Source of the DNA: a bacterium
Lineage (GTDB): Bacteria; Myxococcota_A; UBA9160; UBA4427
Direction of reading: 5' to 3'
DNA: 32,965 bases
NCBI GenBank assembly: GCA_030432735.1
Contig: JAUIMK010000011.1
Coordinates: 1-32,965, forward strand
In this document: piece after piece, positions 11,099-20,687 of the stretch
Layout: each line of letters opens with the position of its first letter
Numbering within the stretch: position 1 is the stretch's first letter
Program-made: the position numbers and the translations under genes
Notes under the pieces: model-generated
What the model saw: the letters and a program-made list of their open reading frames with translations, nothing else
Databases searched by the model: none
Told to the model about the DNA's origin: nothing

Positions 11099-11266
11099 AT
11101 GGATCTCAGTGTGCTCGACGAGACGCTCTCGCTCTCGAAGCGACACGATCAGGTCGTGGAGGAATCGGCCCGCGAAGGAATCGGGGGCGTGATCACGCAC
11201 CACACCGGGACGATCCGGGCGCTCGCCGACCGGCTCGAGAGCGAGATCGACCGCGCGTTGCACTGA
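11099..11266 (+). CDS. Small hypothetical protein (55 aa)
   Basis: MDLSVLDETLSLSKRHDQVVEESAREGIGGVITHHTGTIRALADRLESEIDRALH; GAGGAG upstream; divergent from BLUF gene. Unusually non-arginine-rich composition for a spurious ORF in this GC-rich window. Confidence 0.55.
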   Translation: MDLSVLDETLSLSKRHDQVVEESAREGIGGVITHHTGTIRALADRLESEIDRALH

Positions 11267-11402
11267 TCCCCACGGGATCCGGATTTCCGGCCCGCCGCGC
11301 CCTTGCCATGCCGGTCACGGTGCCCAGGATTCGCGCGCCTGCGAGACCGCGGCCGGGAACGGTCGTTCGGTCCCCGTCCCACTCGTTCTCCGGAGCCCGT
11401 CG

Positions 11403-13373
<1,971 letters not shown>

Positions 13374-13407
13374 CGGGGAGGGAGCCGGGCCGGCCGCGAT
13401 CGCTTCC

Positions 13408-15120
13408 TCAGGCGGCGGCGGGCTCGATGGGCAGCGTCAGGCGAACGCGCGTCCCGCGGCGGCCGTCGCTCTCGATCTCGAGGGAGCCGGCGTGGTCGAT
13501 CGCGATGTCGCGCGCGACCGACAGACCGAGCCCCGTCCCGCCCTGGCGGAGTCGCGTCGTGTAGAACGGATCGAAGACGTGACGCTGCTCTTCCTCCGGA
13601 ATCCCCGGGCCGTCGTCGGCGACCAGGATCTCGGCGCGTTCCCCATCCACCGCCAGGACGATGTCGACGGTCGCACCGGCGTCGAGGGCTTCGAGAGCGT
13701 TGCGAATGAGGTTGATCAGCACTTCCTCGATCTCGACGGGGTTCGCCGAGACCCGGACCGCTTCCGCCGGGACCTCGACCCGGATGATTCCGTCGCGGCT
13801 CGCGGCGTAGGGACGACAGAGGTCGGCGACCCGTTCGATCGTGGCGCTCAGGTCGAGCCGGCTTCGCTCGGAGGGCTCGTTGCGGGCGAAGCGGAGCAGG
13901 TGCCGCACGATCTCGCCGCAGCGACGTGCCTCCTCGAGGTTCACCGTGAGGGCATCCGCGAGGTTCTTCGCATCGGCTTCCTGCGCCTCGAACTCCCGGA
14001 GCGCGAACTCGGAGCTCAAGAGGATCCCGCCGATCGGATTGTTGATCTGATGCGCGATCCCCGCCGCGAGGGTGCCCACGGAGGCGAGGCGTTCGCGTCG
14101 TTGGAGCTCGATGACCGAGTCGGTGAGCGCCTGGGTGCGCGAGGCGACCTCCGCTTCGAGGGACTGCCGGTAGCGCTCGTCGGCGGCCGCCTGATCGACC
14201 CGCCGGGTGACGTCGCGCGCGGTGACGACGACGTGCTTCTTGCCGTCCGCGCTTCGGAAGGGGCGCGAGTTCGCCTCGATGACGACCCGTTCCCGGTCCG
14301 GCAGGAAGGGCGGGATCTCGAGCTCGATCGGCCCGGCGGGTCCCGAGAGCACGTTCTCGAGGGTCGCACCTTCGTGCTTGCGAAAGATGTCCCCGAGGAG
14401 CTCGAAGACGTCCGTGCCGACGAGGGCCTCGGGCTCGAGCCCGAAGAGCGTGCGGTGGGCCGGGTTCGCGTAGACGAATCGTCCGTCGGTATCGAGCTCG
14501 CAGATGAGGTCGCTGGCGCCCTCGGCGAGGTTGCGGAAGTGATCGAAGGCGGCCGCCCGGGCGGCGAGGCTGGCTTCGTTCGCCGCTTCGAGGCGGCCGA
14601 TCTGCGTGAGCTGCTCCCGCGCGTGGTAGCGGAGCGTGACCGACAGCACGGTGGCGGCGACGAGCGTCGTCGCCGGCTCGACCCAGTCGGAGAGCGGGTC
14701 GGGGGACGTCGCGATCGTCATGCCCTGGACGGCGTAGGCGCCCGCGAGGATCAGGGCGTAGTCCAGGCGGGGGATCCCGGCGAGGATGCCGACGCCGATC
14801 ACCAGCAGATAGAGGACCGGTGTGTGCGCGGCCCCGGAATGGATCTCGTGCAGGACGTAGTTGTTGACGAGGACGATGGTGGCGAGGAGCGCGGTGCGGA
14901 GTCGCGCGGAGCCGGGCTGGCGATGGGCGAGCAGGAAGAAGAAGAGCGCCGATGCCCACTCGAGGATGGGAAGGACACGGTGCTCCGGCTCGCCGAGCGC
15001 GAAGTGGACGGCGCTCGAGGCCAGATACCCGACTCCGGCGGCCAGGGTGGCCGGCCCGATGGCGCGCGCGAGGGACGCGTCGAGGACGGCCTGACCGCGT
15101 AGCGAGGGATCTTCCGCCAT
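13408..15120 (-). CDS. PAS-domain sensor histidine kinase with N-terminal transmembrane region
   Basis: Multiple TM segments, PAS (FRNLAEGASDLICELDTDGRFVYANPAHRTLFGLEPEALVG), H-box GTLAAGIAHQINNPIGGIL, N-box NLIRNALEAL, G-boxes VADDGPGIPEEEQRHVFDPFYTT, GGTGLGLSVARDI. Start taken at the Met preceding EDPSLRGQ. Confidence 0.92.
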   Translation of the reverse strand: MAEDPSLRGQAVLDASLARAIGPATLAAGVGYLASSAVHFALGEPEHRVLPILEWASALFFFLLAHRQPGSARLRTALLATIVLVNNYVLHEIHSGAAHTPVLYLLVIGVGILAGIPRLDYALILAGAYAVQGMTIATSPDPLSDWVEPATTLVAATVLSVTLRYHAREQLTQIGRLEAANEASLAARAAAFDHFRNLAEGASDLICELDTDGRFVYANPAHRTLFGLEPEALVGTDVFELLGDIFRKHEGATLENVLSGPAGPIELEIPPFLPDRERVVIEANSRPFRSADGKKHVVVTARDVTRRVDQAAADERYRQSLEAEVASRTQALTDSVIELQRRERLASVGTLAAGIAHQINNPIGGILLSSEFALREFEAQEADAKNLADALTVNLEEARRCGEIVRHLLRFARNEPSERSRLDLSATIERVADLCRPYAASRDGIIRVEVPAEAVRVSANPVEIEEVLINLIRNALEALDAGATVDIVLAVDGERAEILVADDGPGIPEEEQRHVFDPFYTTRLRQGGTGLGLSVARDIAIDHAGSLEIESDGRRGTRVRLTLPIEPAAA

Positions 15121-15242
15121 GCGGCGGAGCGTAGCGAAACGGCGGCGTCGGCCCGGGAGACGACGCGACCGGACGTCGCTCCGAAACCGCGCGCGTTCGA
15201 TGCCGGGGGCGGCGGCGTCGAGCCAGGCCGGGGCGGCGGCCG

Positions 15243-16541
15243 CTAGCGAAGCCCCATTCCGACGTAGTCGGTGGGCAAGGACGCCGGCGGAGCCGAGACG
15301 TCGGACGGGGAGGGACCGATCCTCGACGCGAGCGCGCTCATCGCCTCTCGATCGAAGCCGTAGAAGTCGAGGGCATTGGTTCCGAGAATGCGGGCCGTCT
15401 CCTCTTCCGGGACGCCATGGAAGGCGTGGCGAAGGCAGGTCGGCGTCTCGGGCCAGGTGCCTTCCGGGTGGGGGAAGTCCGATCCCCAGAGCAGGTTGTC
15501 GACGCCGATGTCCCGCCGCATCTCGACCTCGCCCCGCGAGACGAAGGTGGCCGTGATCGCGCATCGCTCCCGCCAGTAGTCGCTCGGACGCTGCTCGATC
15601 CTCTCGCGGAGCTGCTTCGAGTTCCACATGTCGAACATCTCGTCCAGCCGCATCAGCTCCTGGGGCACCCAGTGCGACAGCGCTTCGGCGAAGACCAGCT
15701 CGAGCCCCGGCACGCGATCGAAGACTCCGCCCCAGATGAAGAACCAGAGCGGGCGGCGGTCGAAGAAGGCCGACTCGGTGAAGTGGAAGAAGGACGAGAG
15801 GGGCTCCTCCGAGCCGTACACCGTCGCGCCGTCCGGCGATCGCGCGTTGCCGCCATGGACGCTGATCGGCAGGTCGAGGTCGGCGGCGAGGGACCAGAGC
15901 GGGTCGTAGACGGGGTCGTGATAGCCGGGGAGTCCGGGCTCGAGCGGGGGGATCAGCAGCCCGCCCCAGAGCCCGTCCTCCCGGGCGCGCTTCGTCTCGG
16001 CCATCAGGGCATCGACGTCGTGGGCCGCGGGCAGCTGGATCACGCCCGCCCGCCGCGCCGGGTTCTCGTTGCAGAACTCCGCGAGCCAGCGGTTGTAGGC
16101 ACGGGCTCCGGCGAGCTGGAGCTCGAAGGGCCAGGGCTTGCCCGCGAAGATCGGGCCGTCGGACTCCATGATGTCGGAGAAGGGGGGCTGGTTCTCGACG
16201 AAGCCGTCGCCGTAGAGGACTTCGCCGGCGATGCCTTCGGCGTCGAGGAAGCGGTCGCGAACGGTGCCGTCGAAGAGGCCGAGGGTCGCTTCGAGCGCGC
16301 GCTCCGAGAAGGCGGCCGCGGCTTCGGGCGTCGCGCCCGTCGCCCGCATGAAGCCGTGGAGGAAGCCGGCGAGGGCATCGCGGTCACCGCGCGCCGCCGC
16401 CTCGGCGAGGGGAGCGCTCGGGCGGCTGCGCCAGTAGCGATCGAAGGCGTCGCGATGTTCGGGATCGAAGTAGGGGGCGAAGCCCGGAAGGGGAGGGCCT
16501 GCGTGGCCGTCGCCGGAGATGACGAGGTAGCGGTCGGTCAT
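15243..16541 (-). CDS. Amidohydrolase family protein (PF04909-like)
   Basis: YLVISGDGHAGPP, AYNRWLAEFCNENPARRAGVIQLPAAHDVDALMAETKRAREDGLWGGLLIPP, DLDLPISVHGGN, NLLWGSDFPHPEGTWPET. GTGGAG upstream of ATG. Confidence 0.9.
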   Translation of the reverse strand: MTDRYLVISGDGHAGPPLPGFAPYFDPEHRDAFDRYWRSRPSAPLAEAAARGDRDALAGFLHGFMRATGATPEAAAAFSERALEATLGLFDGTVRDRFLDAEGIAGEVLYGDGFVENQPPFSDIMESDGPIFAGKPWPFELQLAGARAYNRWLAEFCNENPARRAGVIQLPAAHDVDALMAETKRAREDGLWGGLLIPPLEPGLPGYHDPVYDPLWSLAADLDLPISVHGGNARSPDGATVYGSEEPLSSFFHFTESAFFDRRPLWFFIWGGVFDRVPGLELVFAEALSHWVPQELMRLDEMFDMWNSKQLRERIEQRPSDYWRERCAITATFVSRGEVEMRRDIGVDNLLWGSDFPHPEGTWPETPTCLRHAFHGVPEEETARILGTNALDFYGFDREAMSALASRIGPSPSDVSAPPASLPTDYVGMGLR

Positions 16542-16625
16542 TCGGGCTCCACTGTGTTCATGTCGTTCGGCGTCTCGCAGCGGCGAGGTGGCCGGCGGCT
16601 CGACGCATCGAACGGCACGGTACGC

Positions 16626-17456
16626 CTAGCGTGTCTGCTTCCAGGCGGCGACCCGCTCGACGAGCGGATCGAACGAGCGCGCGAAGCCGTCGAGGTCGTC
16701 GTAGCGCGCGCCCTGGATGTATTCGGTCACGCCGAGCGCTTCGAGGTTCGCGAGTCGATCGAGGTCCTGGGTCACCGAGCGATGACCGAGGGCGCCGAAG
16801 GCGGCGATCTCGGGAGCCGGTCGGCCGGCCTCTTCGAAACCCCTACGGAGCCGCTCCGCGTGCTCCCGAATCTTCTCCGGATCGTCGTTCATCGGCATCC
16901 AGCCGTCGCCGAGCCGGGCCGCGCGATCGAGCGCGTGGGGGGCGGCCCCGCCGATCCAGATGCGCGGCCGCGGTGGATTCGGGCGGAACAGGAAGGGCTG
17001 GTCGCGGAGGGAGGTCACGTCGTCCTCCGCGCCGAACGCGTCGTGGAGGAAGCGCAGCGTGTCGTCGGTGATCCGGCCGCGCCGCGAGCGGTCGACGCCG
17101 AGCGCCCGAAATTCGGCGTCCATCCAGCCGACGCCGACACCGAGCTCGAGTCGGCCGCCAGAGAGCTCCTGGACCGTGGCGATCGCCTTCGCCGTCGGCA
17201 GGGCCGGTCGGTAGGGGAGGACGAGCACGGCGGTACCGATCCGGATCCGGTCGGTCGACGCCGCGAGCCAGGCGAGGGAGGTGAGCGGGTCGAGATAGCG
17301 GCCACCGGAGCCTTCGGCGTCGTCGGGCGGAATGGCGATGTGGTCCGGAACCCAGAGGGCATCGAGTCCCGCGGCTTCGGCCCGCCGCGCGCTCTCCCGC
17401 AGAACCTCCGCGTTGGCGGCGGCACCCATCAGACGAAGTGCGAATCCGAAGCGCAT
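16626..17456 (-). CDS. LLM-class (probably F420-dependent) oxidoreductase, TIGR03619-like
   Basis: MRFGFALRLMGAAANAEVLRESARRAEAAGLDALWVPDHIAIP, LAWLAASTDRIRIGTAVLVLPYRPALPTAKAIATVQELSGGRLELGVGVGWMDAEFRALGVD. GGAGG Shine-Dalgarno. Confidence 0.9.
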   Translation of the reverse strand: MRFGFALRLMGAAANAEVLRESARRAEAAGLDALWVPDHIAIPPDDAEGSGGRYLDPLTSLAWLAASTDRIRIGTAVLVLPYRPALPTAKAIATVQELSGGRLELGVGVGWMDAEFRALGVDRSRRGRITDDTLRFLHDAFGAEDDVTSLRDQPFLFRPNPPRPRIWIGGAAPHALDRAARLGDGWMPMNDDPEKIREHAERLRRGFEEAGRPAPEIAAFGALGHRSVTQDLDRLANLEALGVTEYIQGARYDDLDGFARSFDPLVERVAAWKQTR

Positions 17457-17655
17457 GCCGATCCTCCCCGTTCGTCTCGTCGGGTCGCTCGGGCGCCGGA
17501 TCCCCTTCGATGGGTTCCGTCGGAATCTGCGACCGTCGGTTCTCGGATGCGTCCATCGTACATCGACGGGCGTTTCCCGATTGGGTTACTTTCGGCGCCT
17601 CGTTCGTGGGCGCGGAGGCGATCGCTTCGCTTCGGGCACCCCGGGAGGATCGATT

Positions 17656-18450
17656 CTGAGCGGCTCCGCCGACGACGACTTCATCTCCGTTCGCGACGTC
17701 GACCTCGCGTTCGGAAGTCGAATCGTCTACGACAAGCTGTCGTGCTCGATGCGAAAGGGCGGGGTCCACCTGCTCCTGGGCGGCAGCGGCTCCGGAAAGT
17801 CGACGCTGCTCCGCATGCTCGGTGGCCTGCAGCAGCCGACCGCCGGGGAAGTCCGCGTCGCGGGGCAGCTCGTGTCGGGCCTCCGCGAGCGGGAGCTCGG
17901 GCAGATCCGCAAGGGAATCGGGATGCTCTTCCAGAACGGCGCACTCCTGGATTCGATGACGGTCCTCGACAACGTGGGCCTCCCGCTGCGCGAACACACG
18001 AACCAATCGACGAGCGAGATCGCCGATCGTGTCGGGGCCGTGCTCTCCGCCGTCGGACTCGAGGACGTCGAGCCCCTGCTCCCGAGCGAGCTGTCGGGGG
18101 GCATGCTCCGGCGCGTCGCCTTCGCGCGCGCGATCGTGATGGAGCCTGCGATCGTCCTCTGCGACGAGCCCTTCTCGGGCCTCGACCCGCTCAACGTCAC
18201 CCGGATCGAAGACCTGCTCATGCGGATGAATCGCGACCTCGGCCTCACGGTCGTGATCACCTCCCATCACATGGCGTCTTCGCTCCGCATGGCCGACCAG
18301 ATCATCCTGCTGCGCGACCGGAACTGCATCGCGGGCTCGCCGGAAGAGCTCGCCGGCGGCGACGACGAAGGCGTGATCGAGTTCCTCGGCGAAGACGGCC
18401 GGGCCTACCTCGCGCGTCTCCACGAGCTCGAAGGAGCGCCGGCGTCATGA
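17656..18450 (+). CDS. mlaF: ABC transporter ATP-binding protein, Mla phospholipid transport (MlaF-like)
   Basis: Walker A GGSGSGKST, signature LSGGMLRRVAFARAIV, Walker B AIVLCDEPFSGLDP. Start uncertain: no ATG/GTG near the domain start; GGGAGG at 17643-17648 sits before ATT/CTG (17653/17656); alternatives TTG 17581 or ATG 17455. Confidence 0.88.
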   Translation: MSGSADDDFISVRDVDLAFGSRIVYDKLSCSMRKGGVHLLLGGSGSGKSTLLRMLGGLQQPTAGEVRVAGQLVSGLRERELGQIRKGIGMLFQNGALLDSMTVLDNVGLPLREHTNQSTSEIADRVGAVLSAVGLEDVEPLLPSELSGGMLRRVAFARAIVMEPAIVLCDEPFSGLDPLNVTRIEDLLMRMNRDLGLTVVITSHHMASSLRMADQIILLRDRNCIAGSPEELAGGDDEGVIEFLGEDGRAYLARLHELEGAPAS

Positions 18451-19223
18451 TCGAAGCGATCCGCGGGCTCGGCACGCGCACCGTCGAACAGCTCGAAGGC
18501 CTCGGCCGCGTCACCGCGTTCGGCCTCTCGATCACCGGCGCGATCCTGCGCCCGCCGACGCGCTTCGGCTTCTTCGTGCGGGCGCTCTACGACGCGGGCG
18601 TGCTCTCGGTCGCGCTGATCGCCTTGTCCGGCTTCACCGTCGGCATGGTCCTAGGCCTCCAGCTCTTCAACGTGCTGACGCGGTTCGGCGCGGACGAAGG
18701 CCTCGGCGCGGTCGTCGGGCTCTCGCTGATCCGCGAGCTCGGTCCGGTCGTCTGTGGCCTGCTCGTGACCGGGCGCGCCGGCTCCGCGGTCACCGCGGAG
18801 GTCGGCACCATGAAGGCGACCGAGCAGCTCGACGGGCTGCGCATGATGGCGATCGATCCGATCCACTTCGTCGCGATGCCGCGGGCGCTCGCGCTGACCT
18901 TCGCGATGCCGCTCCTGAACGCGATCTTCATCGTGTTCGCGATCGCCGGGGCCTTCGCGATCGGCGTCGCCAACCAGGGGCTCGACGCGGGGGTCTACCA
19001 GTCCGGTCTCGAGAGCGCGGTCGAGTTCCGGCAGGACGTCGCCCAGAGCCTGCTCAAGAGTCTCGTCTTCGGCATGCTGATCGGGCTCGTCTCGACCTAC
19101 AAGGGCCATCACTGCGCGCCGAACGCCGTCGGCGTCGCGCGCGCGACGACCTCGACGGTGGTGACCGCCTCCGTCGTCATCCTCTTGTCCGACTACGTGA
19201 TCACCGCGCTCTGGGGCGTCTAG
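18447..19223 (+). CDS. mlaE: MlaE-family phospholipid ABC transporter permease
   Basis: Overlaps mlaF by ATGA; ALIALSGFTVGMVLGLQ, LIRELGPVVCGLLVTGRAGSAVTAEVGTMKATEQLDGLRMMAIDPIHFVAMPRALAL, YKGHHCAPNAVGVARATTSTVVTASVVIL. Confidence 0.96.
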   Translation: MIEAIRGLGTRTVEQLEGLGRVTAFGLSITGAILRPPTRFGFFVRALYDAGVLSVALIALSGFTVGMVLGLQLFNVLTRFGADEGLGAVVGLSLIRELGPVVCGLLVTGRAGSAVTAEVGTMKATEQLDGLRMMAIDPIHFVAMPRALALTFAMPLLNAIFIVFAIAGAFAIGVANQGLDAGVYQSGLESAVEFRQDVAQSLLKSLVFGMLIGLVSTYKGHHCAPNAVGVARATTSTVVTASVVILLSDYVITALWGV

Positions 19224-19278
19224 TTTTCCGCCTGCGGGCGCTCGGCGGAGGTTTTCCGCCTGCGGGCGCTCGGCGAAG
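19223..19278. repeat. 25-bp perfect direct repeat GTTTTCCGCCTGCGGGCGCTCGGCG, period 28
   Basis: Copies at 19223-19247 and 19251-19275, starting on the last base of the mlaE TAG; 27/28 over the full unit. Confidence 0.92.
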
Positions 19279-19318
19279 CGGTGCCTCGACCGAGCCGAGC
19301 TCGAAAGGAAGGATCGAA

Positions 19319-19768
19319 ATGCAGAGCAACGCCACCCGCGACCTCGTCGTCGGTCTCTTCGTCCTGATCGGACTGCTGGCGCTCGCCTACCTCTCGCTCC
19401 AGGTGGGCGGGGTCGAGCTCTCCCGGGGCGAGAAGATCGTGCTCGAGGCGACCTTCGACGACATCGGCGGACTCTCGGCGCGCGCGCCGGTCCGCGTCGC
19501 CGGCGTGAAGATCGGCCAGGTCGCAGGAATCGATCTCGACGACGACCTGCGGGCGACCGTTCGCCTCGAGGTCGATGCCGAGGTCGGGCTCTCGATCGAC
19601 TCCTCCGCCGCGATCCGGACCGCCGGTCTCCTGGGCGACCAGTTCATCGCCGTCGAGCTCGGGGCCGAGGACGACGTCCTCGTGGACGGCGAGGCCTTCC
19701 AGTTCACCGAGAGCGCCCTCTCGATCGAGAAGCTGGTCGGCCAGCTGGTACACGACGCCGGGGTGTAG
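19319..19768 (+). CDS. mlaD: MCE-domain substrate-binding protein MlaD
   Basis: NATRDLVVGLFVLIGLLALAYLSLQVG, ATFDDIGGLSARAPVRVAGVKIGQVAGIDLDDDLRATVRLEVD, SAAIRTAGLLGDQFIAVELG. Confidence 0.95.
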   Translation: MQSNATRDLVVGLFVLIGLLALAYLSLQVGGVELSRGEKIVLEATFDDIGGLSARAPVRVAGVKIGQVAGIDLDDDLRATVRLEVDAEVGLSIDSSAAIRTAGLLGDQFIAVELGAEDDVLVDGEAFQFTESALSIEKLVGQLVHDAGV

Positions 19769-19784
19769 CTCCGGGGGCGTCGCT

Positions 19785-19826
19785 CCGGTCCGGGACGACG
19801 TAGCCGGTTCGGGACCTGACACGTAG
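19785..19826. repeat. Imperfect adjacent tandem repeat CCGGTyCGGGAC...CGTAG
   Basis: CCGGTCCGGGACGACGTAG (19785-19803) followed directly by CCGGTTCGGGACCTGACACGTAG (19804-19826) in the mlaD-mlaA gap. Confidence 0.6.
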
Positions 19827-19868
19827 TATCCGCGCGACGAGCCGATCGCCCACCTCTGGAACGAACCC

Positions 19869-20687
19869 GTGAATCCCGTCCGCCGACTCCTTCCGCCCGC
19901 GCTGATCGCGGTTCTGCTCCTGCCCGGGACGAGCGGTTGCGCCTGGCGTGAGGGACCGGATCCGCTCGAGACCGCGAATCGCAAGATCTTCGCCTTCAAC
20001 GAGGGGCTCGACCGATACGTGCTCGACCCCGCGGCGACCGCCTGGGACTTCGTCGTCCCCGGGTTCGCCCAGACCGGCCTCGACAACTTCTTCGGTCACC
20101 TGAACATGCCGATCGTCCTCGCGAACGACATCCTGCAGGGCAAGCCGATCGCCGCCTTCGAGGATCTCGCGCGGATCACCCACAACACGGTCTTCGGCTT
20201 CGGTGGCTTCTACGACATCGCGACGGATCTGGGGATTCCCGAGAACGACGAGGACTTCGGCCAGACGATGGGGTACTACGGCATGCCCGCGGGGCCCTAT
20301 CTGATGGTGCCGATCCTGGGGCCCTACACGCTGCGGGACGGTGTCGGCGAGATCGTCGACACGACGGCGACGGGGTACCTCTATTCGCCGGTGTGGCAGT
20401 CGGCGCGCACGCTGAATCTGGATACGGCCGAACTCTGGGGCGTCTCGATCGGTCAGAAGGGGCTGGAGCTCCTCAACCTGCGCGCCATCTTCGACGAGGA
20501 GCTCGAGGAGAGCCGCAAGGACGCCTTCGACTACTACGTCTTCGTGCGCAACGCCTATCTCCAGAGTCGCGCCGCGAAGGTGGCCGACCAGTCCGATACG
20601 CCGGTGCTGGACGAGGACGATCTCTATTTCTTCGACGAGGAAGAGTTCGAGGATGACGAGGAAGAGGAGGACTACGATGACTTCTGA
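19869..20687 (+). CDS. mlaA: MlaA/VacJ family lipoprotein
   Basis: Lipoprotein signal LLLPGTSGC; DPLETANRKIFAFNEGLDRYVLDPAATAWDFVVP; FEDLARITHNTVFGFGGFYDIATDLGIPENDEDFGQTMGYYGMPAGPYLMVPILGPYTLRDGVG. GTG start. Confidence 0.96.
   Translation: MNPVRRLLPPALIAVLLLPGTSGCAWREGPDPLETANRKIFAFNEGLDRYVLDPAATAWDFVVPGFAQTGLDNFFGHLNMPIVLANDILQGKPIAAFEDLARITHNTVFGFGGFYDIATDLGIPENDEDFGQTMGYYGMPAGPYLMVPILGPYTLRDGVGEIVDTTATGYLYSPVWQSARTLNLDTAELWGVSIGQKGLELLNLRAIFDEELEESRKDAFDYYVFVRNAYLQSRAAKVADQSDTPVLDEDDLYFFDEEEFEDDEEEEDYDDF

Noticed and set aside
8667-11192. 841-aa plus-strand ORF across the PPOX, NDUFA9-like and BLUF genes
   Set aside because: Arg-rich shadow ORF covering three recognisable genes on the other strand; no motifs of its own.
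11265-11279. GATCCC-CAC-GGGATC hairpin after the 55-aa ORF as a terminator
   Set aside because: 6-bp stem with 3-nt loop but no T tract; too weak to list as a feature, though it overlaps the stop codon.
15417-18446. N-terminal part of the 1268-aa plus ORF that ends in MlaE
   Set aside because: Only the C-terminal MlaE portion (from ATG 18447) has family motifs; the rest is an accidental open frame antisense to the amidohydrolase/LLM genes and out of frame with mlaF.
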